The position numbers and the translations under genes are program-made. The notes under the pieces are model-generated. The model worked only from the letters and a program-made list of their open reading frames with translations, had not been told where the DNA came from and searched no databases. Positions 10,501-20,600 of a stretch of 64,000 nucleotides of DNA are shown here, piece by piece. Position 1 is the first letter of the stretch. Every line of letters begins with the position of its first letter. The stretch is taken from contig NC_092580.1 of assembly GCF_037975245.1 (NCBI RefSeq), forward strand, positions 20,508,501-20,572,500, given 5' to 3'. Source of the stretch: Apostichopus japonicus (taxonomy: Eukaryota > Echinodermata > Holothuroidea > Aspidochirotida > Stichopodidae).

Positions 10501-13334
10501 AATCTGCTGGTGAACTCTGACTGATGCGGTCGAACTACAAAGTAAATAAAACAATAGGATAATCAATTTATAAACACAAGTTAATGCCTTGATATGTTCT
10601 CTAAAGTTGAGATTTACAATTGTAAACCTCCATCCCATGTAAATTGTCAGTACTGCAGAAATTCTGTCTTACTCGATGTGACCATGGATATTAATGAGAA
10701 CTCAGTAAATAAACAGAATAGATAGGCAATTGAAAAATGAAGTGGTCAAATAACAACAAGGAATGTCTTGGGTTCTAGATAAATTTACTTATAAGTAGTT
10801 AGCTTTGCTTGACCATGCTTCTACTTCGAGTTCTGATTATCAATTTTTTTTTTATCAGAAACCAGAAAGCCAGTTAGCTTTGTGATTCCTTGCCATACAA
10901 TTTGCTCAAATTCAAAATAACTATCTGACTATTGTAGAGCAAGTGAGTTAAATTTTTTATAAGAATTAAGTGAGAATCAGAAAAGATATGTAGCAATCCC
11001 TTGTGGGTATAAATCATGTCATTCACACATAAGGATTTTACAGTATAAAATTTGAAAGCGCAATGTTTCAATATCCAGAAAGAACTGTCTTCCTAAGTGA
11101 AATATAGACTCCAATTTTCATCCAGCAAATCCCTTTAATAATTGATGAGAGTTACATTCTTTATACACTAAGAAATATCTTTGAGAAAATGGCCAATTTC
11201 CCCACCATTTCAGATAACCTATTGACCCTTGAGGAGGGGGGGTGTGCCCATTTGAAATAACCTATTGACCCCTTGAAGCTCAGACGGAGAAACCCTTATA
11301 GGAGGTTTAAGTGCACGTTTAAAGCAAGAGTATGAACTCTGAGGCAGATTCTAATACCTGTATGGCAGTTATGTATTATCGTTAAAAACCTATAGAGCCC
11401 CTTCACAGACCTAAACTGAACTGAAATTGACCAATCTGCGTTCACCAAAAGAAAGTCAAAGCATTGGAGAATTCACAGGTTAATCGTAGCTTTAATTTTG
11501 GAGTTATCATATTTAAAGGGTTTTCAGACTTTGATGCATGTTGACCTCATGTGACCTTTGACCTCTACCAATTTCAATAGGATTCTTGCACTTCAAGCTG
11601 GATCTACATAATACGTATGAAGTTCAAGAACGATGTACTTCTTGTGTTATCGTGTTTGCAAGATTTTCAGACTTTCACTTAAATGTTGACCACATATGAC
11701 CTTTGACCTCCACCAATTTCTAAAGGGCTCTTGTACTCAACAAGCTAAATCTACATACCATTTATGGAAATGAATAAAGATGTACTCTTTGAGTTATCAT
11801 GTTCACAAGGTTTTCAGACTTTGACCTCTGTTGACCCCCAATAACCATTAAACTTCACAGAAAACAATAGGCGTATTGAACTCAATAAGACGGATCCACA
11901 AACAAAGTATGAAGATAATCCACCATTAACTTTTGAGTTACCATAATTACAAGCAAGTGTCATATACATAAACACACACACACACCATCGCATAGATTCC
12001 TTTTGCCTTTGTCAAGGAATCAAAAATACATGGCACCAATGATTTATTATTGTCCAAACTTAATTTGTTCTGTGCATAAAATAATACAGGATTGAAGGGC
12101 GAGGCTTTGCAACTAAGAGTACCCTACTATATGATATGGGCACGCGGGCCACTTATGAATATCCACATAATGTTGCAATTCCTAGAACAATGGCAATACA
12201 ACTACTGGTACCTCTACTTACCAGGAAGGGATTGTTTAAACATTCTCTGGATCCAGCCCAACTGATCTCTGTATTATCTGTTCCCTGTTCAGCACAGTCT
12301 AATCGTCTGTCATAGTATGCTTGATTGATGTCATCTACAGAGTATATACAGATAGCTGATTCAGATGAAGGAGTGGGACTGGTGAGTGACTCTGACTTTG
12401 AAAATGATGCCACCAGTACTTCCTTTACTTCTTCATCTCCATCCAGAGAAAGAGAGGCAAGGTGCGCAGACTGGATCAAGTTGTAATCATCATCGTCGGT
12501 CATTCCACCACAGACAAGAGGAAGTTCAATATAGGAATTAAAGTCTGGATCACCATGACAAAGACGAACTAATTTAGAAGTGTATCTACTTATGGTGCTG
12601 TAATCTCTAGGTTGTGATGCAGCAAAGTAGCTGAACTGACCGCTAGTGAAACCATAAATATAACTGATGTTGAATGGCTGATCTGCTGGAGATCCATCCA
12701 GGATACTCTGGGATACTGTTATTTTAGCATCTTTAGAGGTGACTTTAAATAATTGATCATCTGGTCGATCGCGTGATATTAATCTTGTTGATACCCTTGG
12801 TACATCTCTTAACCAGTCACCATATGATGATGCAACATAAAGAACCTTTTCCGTGGCTCCATTAGCAATAAAGGCAACGGCCAGACCAGATGGTGTATTG
12901 GGTACGACCTCTCGTATTGAATCGCCGTATGTAACATTTAGCCTCCCAGGATCTCTGATGCGACAGGTTCCTTGATAAATACTCCCACATGTGATCAGAA
13001 TATTCTGATGAACTACAATAACTTTATTGTAATTATTTGTAGTAGTCTTTGGTTCCGAACAACTAAATGGAGGGGGTCTACACTGTGGACTGTCATCAAC
13101 AGGACCTGTTTGTTCAGATTGTATTAAATCTAAATCATTGTTTAATTTATAAATGTAATTCAGTCCTCCGATATACAAACTACCATCTCTTGGATCAATG
13201 AATTGATTCTGGAAAACAGAGTTGGAATTAGGAATTTGGAAAGTATGATAATTCTGACTTTTAACCGCCTGAACATTTGACGAAAGCAGTGACAGTATAC
13301 AGATATCCAAAAGCACTGAATGTAAGTTAAGCAT
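238..13334 (-). CDS. Plexin-like receptor, copy L (exons 1-7, partial at window start)
   Basis: This is the gene-level span. The second plexin gene is tandem to copy R and in the same orientation. Seven exons are visible (signal peptide, Sema, PSI1, IPT1, PSI2) with the same phases as copy R exons 1-7. All are open, with no frameshift. The rest, including the membrane segment and tail, lies beyond base 1, so whether L has a RasGAP domain cannot be told. Introns 3, 5 and 6 are much longer than in R (about 3.7, 2.75 and 1.97 kb against 0.93, 0.32 and 0.49 kb). The start is the signal-peptide Met at 13334; an upstream in-frame Met at 13436 is not conserved in R. Confidence 0.9.
2421..2574 (-). 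CDS. Plexin L exon 6: IPT1
   Basis: This 154-nt exon (phase 0/1) has acceptor AATTTACAG and donor GTAAGT. It encodes LTVHVSNLPPDGSLKCEF and MTTVTCDTPGD. It is three codons shorter than copy R exon 6 and has about 45% protein identity with it, which makes it the most divergent of the shared exons. Confidence 0.87.
4100..4138. repeat. (TA)n microsatellite
   Basis: A run of TA dinucleotides in plexin L intron 5, just left of the fold-back element. Only a short unique stretch separates the two. Confidence 0.9.
4177..4426. mobile_element. Fold-back element with tRNA-like core inside a TA microsatellite
   Basis: Arms 4177-4246 and 4357-4426 are inverted copies about 70 bp long with about two mismatches. 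They surround a roughly 110-bp loop. Both outer edges run into TA microsatellite. The loop holds a tRNA-like unit on the minus strand. It lies in intron 5 of plexin L and partly explains the longer intron there. It resembles a MITE or fold-back element; no transposase is present. Confidence 0.75.
4249..4322 (-). repeat. tRNA-like sequence (pseudogene or SINE head) in fold-back loop
   Basis: The minus strand shows a type-2 promoter: an A box TGGTCGAGTGG and a B box GGTTCGATTCC at normal spacing. The T stem pairs poorly (CGTGG against CCTAC), so a functional tRNA is unlikely. The promoter boxes could still recruit RNA polymerase III. Confidence 0.55.
4424..4500. repeat. (TA)n microsatellite
   Basis: A TA run of about 38 copies directly continuing from the right arm of the fold-back element in plexin L intron 5. 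Length in the assembly may be unreliable. Confidence 0.9.
5326..5461 (-). CDS. Plexin L exon 5: PSI1 end and IPT1 start
   Basis: This 136-nt exon (phase 2/0) encodes ECTRRIDSQC, GTSLRWLSNEDDCLVITTVT and the first IPT1 strand. The donor is GTAAGA. It is homologous to copy R exon 5 along its whole length. Confidence 0.9.
5980..6080 (-). CDS. Plexin L exon 4: PSI1, first part
   Basis: This 101-nt exon (phase 0/2) has donor GTAAGT. It encodes ITRVPVEECHEYTTCEECH and DPYCGWCSLQ, the PSI1 core. It is about 79% identical in protein to copy R exon 4, clearly less than the Sema exons. Confidence 0.92.
6100..9370. other. Intron 3 of plexin L, extra sequence absent from copy R
   Basis: Copy R intron 3 is about 0.93 kb. 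Copy L has about 3.7 kb, of which 9383-9772 aligns with R. The rest has no counterpart in the window. It contains a C/T-rich tract at 6286-6360 and several poly-T/A runs. I found no coding exon or clear transposon ends. Confidence 0.5.
9773..9898 (-). CDS. Plexin L exon 3: end of Sema
   Basis: This 126-nt exon (phase 0/0) encodes LRLDGSSAEVYESLDLHETP and LLLSEDGEFIFITSEDQ. It differs from copy R exon 3 at only a few residues. It is the last exon inside the highly similar tract; homology with copy R fades within intron 3 near 9383. Confidence 0.9.
10331..10534 (-). CDS. Plexin L exon 2: Sema continued
   Basis: This 204-nt exon (phase 0/0) is flanked by AG and GT like its R counterpart. It encodes the SPADYCHT, SPLGGDNRAIIISARPVYES and FTGG segments of the late Sema blades. 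The surrounding introns are also nearly identical to those of copy R. Confidence 0.92.
11500..12050. repeat. Intron 1 repeat array of plexin L (about 140-150 bp period)
   Basis: Three imperfect units each contain TTTTCAGACTTTGA or a close form, a TGACC-rich stretch, a line like 'ctcaacaagctaaatcta' and GAGTTATCATGTTCACAAGG or a close form. The array ends in (CA)n and a motif ATCGCATAGATTCC. I associate this repeat type with marine invertebrate genomes. A shorter version lies in copy R intron 1 (28710-29145), where the (CA)n end is missing and exon 1 begins almost at once. Confidence 0.6.
11542..11564. promoter_or_regulatory. Three nuclear-receptor half sites (DR4 plus DR1) inside intron repeat
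   Basis: Three TGACCT half sites in a row are spaced by CATG and then by T. This makes a perfect DR4 overlapping a perfect DR1 in the AGGTCA convention. A second DR1 lies at 11697-11709. In copy R the DR4 (28752-28767) and one DR1 (28895-28907) persist, but the first DR1 is lost. Function is untested; the repeat may carry these sites by descent only. Confidence 0.4.
12222..13334 (-). CDS. Plexin L exon 1: signal peptide and most of Sema
   Basis: This exon has 371 codons from the signal-peptide Met (MLNLHSVLLDICILSLLSSN) and ends in phase 0 after NNPFL at donor GTAAGT. It carries GGLNYIYKL, GSIYQGTCRIR, YIYGFTSGQFSYF, TSKLVRLCHGDP and ICIYSVDDINQAYYDRRLDC. The in-frame Met at 13436 would add 34 residues; copy R has ATT where L has one of the upstream ATGs, so those are probably untranslated. 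Confidence 0.92.
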
Positions 13335-13436
13335 CTGTCTGGTATCAACGTTATATATTTCTGTTGGAACATTAAACATCTTGGTTGATTTCCAGCAATG
13401 AGATCTGTGAAGGAAATTCATATTGACGGCTTTCAC

Positions 13437-15395
13437 TTTTATTTCTCAATTGCAGTACAAACTGTTCATGGGCTTTTTTATTTGGGAGGAGAATTTTCAT
13501 GGAAGTAGCCCATGCTCTAAAGGTCTTAGTATCATACTGTTACATAACAATGGTTATATGTATTAAGGAAAGAGTAAACTTTAACTATAAACATATATTC
13601 CCAAACGCAACAAGGAAAATGAAAATAGATATAGAAACCTATTTAATTGTTATGTTGTTACTATTCCACAATGCAATGGTCACTAAGATATAGTTATACA
13701 GAGTAAAATATTAGAGGACAATATCTTTTTGTCACCTCATACCTTTACAACTTGAACACACTTACTCGTAAGCCAATGAAATTTTGTTTTGTGTAATATT
13801 CTCAATGTTCCGAAACATGTGGTTTATCACACGATTTCATGTATGATTACCGCATAAAATAGATTTTGTGTCACCAAACTATAAATCAGTTTTGCAAGTT
13901 TGCTTATTGCTTATGTAGAATGCAAAGTGAAAAACGTAGACTTGTAGTGACCAAGTTTTGCATTCATTGAATTGCTAGAAATCATCAAATTTCTCCAACT
14001 CATTGTTGGTTTGAACTGGATTTATTTATCGGTATTCATAGGCTATTATTCTCTGTAATCTGTCCTCATTTATCGACGGACATGGAATATTATATTGTTT
14101 TGTGAGATGTACACCATTGTCGATCTTCATGTAGCTATCAGGCAAGTCCCCACTCATGATAACCCTTTACGGAACGCTTATTAACGTTAAGCAGTACATA
14201 TGTCCCAATAGTCACAAAGCGACATACACGGCAACTTCCTGCTCCGATACTTGAAGTAAAAAATACATAGACGTTATATATTCCCCTAGTGTAAAAACAT
14301 GAACCTTTTCCATCACATAAAGCTAAAAATTGCATGTAATTGCTAAATAGAAAAATTTAAATCAAGCGGATCGTTCGTCTTCCCTTTTTTCCTTCTTTCT
14401 TTTCTCGCAAATAGTGAACTGCCTTCTGATTGGGTATCGGAAATGCAGACCCTTGAAAACTGCTTTAAAAATTGCTTAAAAACTGCTTTAGCAGTTTAAG
14501 TTTGGATAAAATCTTACCTCAAAATGGTGGTGCACCTTTTTGGCAATAGTAATTTATAAGAAATCGTTGTTCTGAAAGCTGCGTCTAGATATCTTTGCTC
14601 ATACACATAAGGCGTCACCTTCAGTGTCATATGTATAATAGTTCGTGTTATAAAGAGGTGGATTTTTGCCAGTGCTTGCACAAGGAAGACAATTCAAAGT
14701 GTCATGTAAGTGATACTTGATATTCATATATGTAAATGTTACAAGTACTGCCTATAGGCGTTACAATGACGTAAGCATGTATATGTCACAACAAATTACA
14801 CCTTATTCATCCACATTGTTCATACATATTTATATATATATGTATATATACATATGCCAATTTCTATATATATTAAATGGAAAGAGGAACTACGAATTAA
14901 TAATGACTGAATGCACAGCATTGGTTTTCAGAAGCTTTCGTTTTCTTATTTTACGTTAGATGCTTAGATTCAAAATGGTGTTTCATTTCCAATATTTAAA
15001 GGCAGTTTTGTATACGACTTTCTCTGTGCTGTTATAAAATGTACACCATTTGTAAAAAGAAAAAATATGGAGGGGGCCTGAGGCAAAACATTCTCTCTGC
15101 CCTGTATAAATTAACGATATAAAAAACATCATACATAACAGTACGTGTAGGTAGATATACGTATGTATCTCATATCCAAATGACCAACTTGACGATGGTT
15201 AATGAGAAAAACATTATGAGAAGTCGATCACGCTAGGCTATAAGTACAAGTAGCCTATCCAGTATCATATATATCATAGCTATTTATATTTTATTTCACA
15301 ATTTTTTGGGCGGCTCCGTTTTGTCCCCGAAAAAAATCACTGTCATAGGAGCATAAAATGTGAGTTTGTTTATATGAGAACTTATTTTTTAAGTT
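13437..15395 (-). promoter_or_regulatory. Upstream region of plexin L, duplicated with R upstream region
   Basis: About 2 kb upstream of copy L aligns by eye with 30307-32615 upstream of copy R, with small indels and one transposon missing here. Shared strings include CCGAAACATGTGGTTT, GTACACC-TTGTCGATCTTC and GTCCCAATAGTCACAAA. The 5' UTR and promoter should lie here, but I cannot place a TATA box or start site with confidence. Similarity ends near 15395. Confidence 0.5.
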
Positions 15396-16700
15396 CTTCT
15401 GAACGATCATCATAATCCATACAGTGTAGTCCAGGGTTACAGAAGCGTCTACAATTAGGTCGGGTCCAGAAGGTGATTGTGTCACTTGTTGCACTGTCCG
15501 CAATTTCTCAAGTATACGATAAGTATAAGAAATACACTATTCTTTATTCCATATATTCCCTGCCCCGCATCCACCCCTTCCATATTTTCCAGACATACAT
15601 TCATGGAGCCCGGGCCCCAGGCATGTAGCCCTCCTGCCCACTTCAAATGTTGTCAGGCAAGTTCAAGTAGGCTTTATTCTTTCCATATTTTTCTTACCCT
15701 CTATTTGTCAAATCTATTTTAGTGTAGTTGTACTGTTCGTATGGTAAGAAAAAGCTTGAGAAAAACAAATTTGTTAAACGAAATATTAATAATATTTATA
15801 TATTTCAAATTTTATTGCGATTCAGCTCTGAATAATCGTGTGGATAAGTAGAAAGCCCCCTGTTACCTGGAGTGACGTAAGGTTGACCATCAAAATAAAA
15901 ATTAAACAAAAACATGGATGAACATCTTCAGAGAAACCACTTATTAATCAAATAAATTCCCTTCATTTTCCTAATGCTGAAATTCATTTCAACATAAAAC
16001 ACATTTTGGAAGTAATCTCCATTGCGTTACATGTACAAGCGTTCAGGTTGACATGTCACAATGATATGTTTGCTATCAATGTGGTTTTCATCCGGTTCGT
16101 CTCTCTCTCTCTCTCTCTCTGTGACACCTATACTTAAGACCGTAATCCCGGTCTTCACCATTATCACCACAAAGATTACCATCATAGCTGTCTGTCTGTC
16201 TGTTTATCTATCTGTCTGTTTGTTTATCTATCTATCTAGCTATTTAGAATTTCACTCCTTGATGGTGTCTCAAAATTGCGACCCACTGTCACCCATTACG
16301 GAAAAACACCAATGAACCTAATACCGCAACCAGATTGAACCTGCAATAGTACGTTTGTCGTTTAGTGTTCCAGTCAAAGCAAACAATGCAAGAACAGAAC
16401 AATTCTCACAAACGTCCGAGTCACCAGAAACCGCTAACCATTTGTCAAAGGACTTTATACACAAACCAGAACACAACGTTCCATTCAAACGACTTGCTGT
16501 TGATATAATAGTCAACATGTGAGGGTTACCGGGGGTGGGTGGGTTACAGTCTCTCTTCTCAGAGACATATTCAATTAGAAATAAGATTAATTTAGTAAAC
16601 TCAACAAAAACCTGATTTCATAACATTCTAAAACATGAATAATAGTATGATACAATGTTATGGAACAAATCAGCAGTGTGAAAATCGGTAATGTAGGAGC
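15396..16700. other. Intergenic, between plexin R 3' end and duplicated L promoter
   Basis: I see no gene here. It holds a (TC)n tract near 16099-16122 and a TCTG/TCTA tract near 16190-16240. The sequence outside these is unique in the window. Confidence 0.5.
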
Positions 16701-16705
16701 TAGAT

Positions 16706-16711
16706 TTTATT
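16706..16711 (-). terminator. Candidate polyadenylation signal for plexin R
   Basis: An AATAAA hexamer lies on the minus strand about 285 nt after the stop. It is the most plausible signal I noticed in the 3' flank, but a single hexamer in AT-rich sequence is weak evidence. Confidence 0.35.
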
Positions 16712-16994
16712 CCTGATATGTAAAGTTTTGATTATCAGAAGTAGACGATGAAGAAAAGTTAAAAATGCATTTACTATTTGAACACAACACAAACTTCCGT
16801 ACCATAAAAAGCTATTTACAATTGAACCGGATATTCCTTTCTTTACTTAGGGCACTCTGCCTAACAACTATTTAAGATGTAACTTTTCATCTAATTATTG
16901 GTCTTTGATAATGAAACGACAGCATAATCACACTTCTTGATTAATCCCCTGTTGTATTTCTACTATCGTTGGGTGAATGTGATGGCTATAAGGA

Positions 16995-17669
16995 TTATTG
17001 TTTCTCTTCCTCAACTTGTGTTAAACTCTTTGCAGCTGCATCTTCATTCAGTTTATCCACGGGCGTTGAAACACTATGGTCATTATAAATGCGTTTGCTG
17101 TATTCGTCATCTTCTTCAGAAGTTGTCGGTCTTTGCTGCTTGCGGTCACTCTCGTGCGTCTTCTCGTTTACCCTGCTCATGTTTCTCTTAGGATGTAATG
17201 GTAGTTGTTGCTCTTTCCCTGTGTCAAGGCTGATATCAGGCCCAGATCTATCTTCTTCCTTTGAGCTGGATTTTCCAATATCCGTTGAAACTTTTGACTT
17301 CAGTTGGAACAGTTCAGTTGCTCGAGTTCTCTCTGGAAGTGTTGGTGGTTGTGCATCTGTTGCCGCTGTACTGCCTATAGATAAATAGTCCATATCTTGA
17401 CTGCAATTTGTATGATCACTTACATTATCGTCATCCATTCCTGTTTTTCTGGATTTCTGTCGGGAATCCCTATAATAATAGGTATGGAGAACTGAGAGGG
17501 AACGATTTGTAGCTTTTAAATTATAAAGTACCAAAAGACAAAAGCAGAGGAGTACCACTGTGAGAGCACATGAAAGAATAACAATGATCAAAATAGGTAG
17601 CGCCAGAGTCTGGTCAGGGCCTAGGTATTCCACATGACCTACCACGAAGTTAAGGTTACCGTGCTGTAC
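16995..17669 (-). CDS. Plexin R exon 19: membrane segment, GAP-less tail, stop
   Basis: This 675-nt terminal exon starts with the plexin-like stretch GNLNFVVGHVEYLG. A membrane helix follows (about exon residues 22-49, LALPILIIVILSCALTVVLL and onward), then a 175-residue tail. The tail is Ser/Glu/Lys-rich and probably disordered. It holds YYYRDSRQKSRK near the membrane, an acidic DMDYLSIG (YLSI fits a YxxΦ sorting motif) and PTLPER (fits a class II SH3 ligand). No RasGAP sequence follows. Two acceptors six bases apart (17669 or 17663) are possible and differ by the residues VQ. The next 3.6 kb, up to the copy L start, contains no GAP-like exon that I can recognise. Confidence 0.87.
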   Translation of the reverse strand, partial: VQHGNLNFVVGHVEYLGPDQTLALPILIIVILSCALTVVLLCFCLLVLYNLKATNRSLSVLHTYYYRDSRQKSRKTGMDDDNVSDHTNCSQDMDYLSIGSTAATDAQPPTLPERTRATELFQLKSKVSTDIGKSSSKEEDRSGPDISLDTGKEQQLPLHPKRNMSRVNEKTHESDRKQQRPTTSEEDDEYSKRIYNDHSVSTPVDKLNEDAAAKSLTQVEEEKQ

Positions 17670-20600
17670 CTGTCAATGAACAAGTGCAAATGAAAATAGT
17701 TATGTTGTGCATGTTAATTACTTTATCACGCTTGGCGTTTTGAGGGACGTCATGAAGGCCACACTCGTTATTAATTAGTTTCATTTTTTTGTTTTCACTC
17801 TTTTCTTGTTGATGTTTAACGTTCAACTTCACAAATTGTAAATAATTGAAGTTTTGCCAAAAAAAAATAAAACTTCAGCACAAACGAAACTGTACAGACG
17901 CAGTTACTAATGTGTGTGTTATCCCAACGTAATTTGTCGACATTTTGAAAAATAGATAAGCATAATTGCCTTCTAAGCACTTTTCCATTGATACAATTTA
18001 AATAATATATACCTGTACTTGGTGCACTCCTTCAGATAACTTGGGTGGTTGACAAATCAAATAATTGATGAATAGATTTGAGACAAAACATGCCTTGCCA
18101 CCAATAATGACCGACACATCCTCACTGTTTGAAGCAAGAGTTAAATTGTCTCCCTGTCATAAAGATAAAGATAAAAATAGGACAAGAACAAGGACATGAA
18201 CTCACATTTAGCGTAAAAGACATTTACCAACATGATACAGCGTAAGTTGTGCAGCGTCCTTTGGGGTTATTGATTGGACGCTAGGTAAGGGGAATTGTTG
18301 AACCAACCCTAGGCCTGAAATATTAAGCAAAGTAAAGTAACAAACTAGTTTCAAGACGAAGTGTTCCTAAGATAGGAAAAGCATGGTATCATGTGTATAA
18401 TCAAAAGCAACTTTCGCTTTAATAAAATCACATACTTTACCTCTATCGTGATGTTGTACTGGCCTTGGAATTCGTTAGGTACTTTGATTATATTTTCGGC
18501 TGATGGTAAGATATAGTACACAGGGTCTTCGACAAATTCAAAAGCTGTTTCAAGGCTGCCAGGAAAAAACATTCCAAAGTTGATATAACGCGTCACACCG
18601 TCCATGTACAGACTTAAATTTGACGTCGGTAGTAGGAGAGGGTAGTCAGTTTGGGCAACGGAAATGTTTGGAGACTTGCAAATGAGCTTCATTGTGGAGT
18701 CGGAACAATTGGAACAATCCTGAAAGACAAAGAAAAACAGCTATGGTATTGATAAAAGCAAAAAACAAGCAAATGACTTAAATGCAAGATGTGATCACTT
18801 CGAAAATGGACGGTTTGTACCAAAAGGTAGTGGAAATTTGGAAAGAATATGCATGCTTTGAATTTTTGTAATTATAATGACAGTTTAAATCAAATCCCAA
18901 ATCTTTAAAGCAGACTGTCGCAAAACAAAAATTGCATTTATCTGTCAACCAAGTTGAACATATTCTCCTTGGAAACGTACCCCAGAGACCGTATCAGAGC
19001 CAATTCTCACTTCCAACCGGGCTGTTTGTATGATGTCAAAAGATTCCCCCAGAATAGGCAGATCCAGACCACCACTGTTAACGAATAAGTCAAATAACAG
19101 ACTGATATTAAAGTCACATCACGGCAGTATAAACTATCAAAGAGCTTGAATGTATAATAATAATGTGAAAGTGTATTTATTTCACAATTTAAAGGGCATT
19201 CTGAAGACGGATGTAACACTCAGGTAAAAGTATTCTGCATTAACTAATATTCCTGTTACAAGATGTTACCTTCTTCTCGACTTTGAGCTGTTTATTTTTG
19301 GTACACCATTGTTTTTATTTTTGTTTTTGGGAAACGATCTATTTCTTACAACACCTTGAACTGTCTCACAATTCCCTGCAAATTTTGCACTACCTTCACT
19401 GTGTTATTTGTCGAAGCAGCTGTAACCTAACTATTAGTTAAACTATCTTTTTCTATTAGTGCAGAACTGAACGCGGAATCTCCTTTGATGGGCGTAACAG
19501 CACATATTCAGTAATACGGTAAACATCACTTTAACATTCTCAACATTGTTTTGATATTGCAAACAGGAAAGTTGTGGGATGGAAATCAAGGCTGAATAAA
19601 GAAAAAGTGATACTAACCTTGCAATGGCACTCAGTCTATCAAAACTATCAACGATGGGGTCTCCCAGATACGCAAATGTATCGCCATTATATTCACATCC
19701 CAAATCAAAATTGACAGAAAGTAGTAGATTGTCAGTAACATTTGCAGATCCAGTTCTACAAATGATTTCATCGGAATTATTTCTGTAAAATGAAACATGA
19801 TTAAGAATAAATTCATATTTATTTATTTGCTTAGTGTCCACGCGATCCATTTGGATTCCTATCTAAATCTACTTTGTAGTACCCAGTTTCATAAATTTTT
19901 AAACAATTTATTCATTACTATCATTGCCTAGACTCTACAAATGACGGGCTGAAAGAGCATAGAAACTGAGAAAGATGCTTGCAGTTGGTGCAAAACAAAT
20001 TAATTTTACCGAAGAATTGGAATGAAAAAACTATACCATGCAGTTTACCAACAGGTTTACACACCGATCCGAAAAATAAGAGATACTCACTCTTCTATCT
20101 TACAAGAGTATCCGTCACCGGGAACACAAGGTGCCGTACTCATCATTACTGTCCGTGTCAGTCCCGAGTCTAACTTTGTACCTCTTATGACTAGTCTGGT
20201 ACCTCCTGACCGAGGCCCTCTCGTAGGATAAACAGAAAGAACTCTAGGTCTCTGTGTCGCATAACAAGAAGTAACAAAATTAGAAAATGAAATTTACACT
20301 ATTGATTGAATTAACCAGCACTGTCACATTGTATGACTAAACTTTACCGGGATTTGCAAAACGTTATGCATTTATTGCAGAACACGATGACCAAAATAGT
20401 AAACACTGGTATCAGCCTGAGAATATAACTAGGAAACACCATGTATGTTACACACCATGACATATTGTAGACATTTAAATAGATGTGGTTTGATGGATGC
20501 AAACCTTTACGAGTAAACCTACACACGATGCATTACATCGGTTCAAATTAAAAAAGTAAAGACAAAGCGAAAACCCTGCAGAGGTGCACTATCAAGATTC

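Noticed and set aside
13335-13436. N-terminal extension of plexin L from the Met at 13436
   Set aside because: It would bury the signal peptide. An upstream ATG of L is ATT in copy R, and the Met right before the hydrophobic stretch is shared by both.
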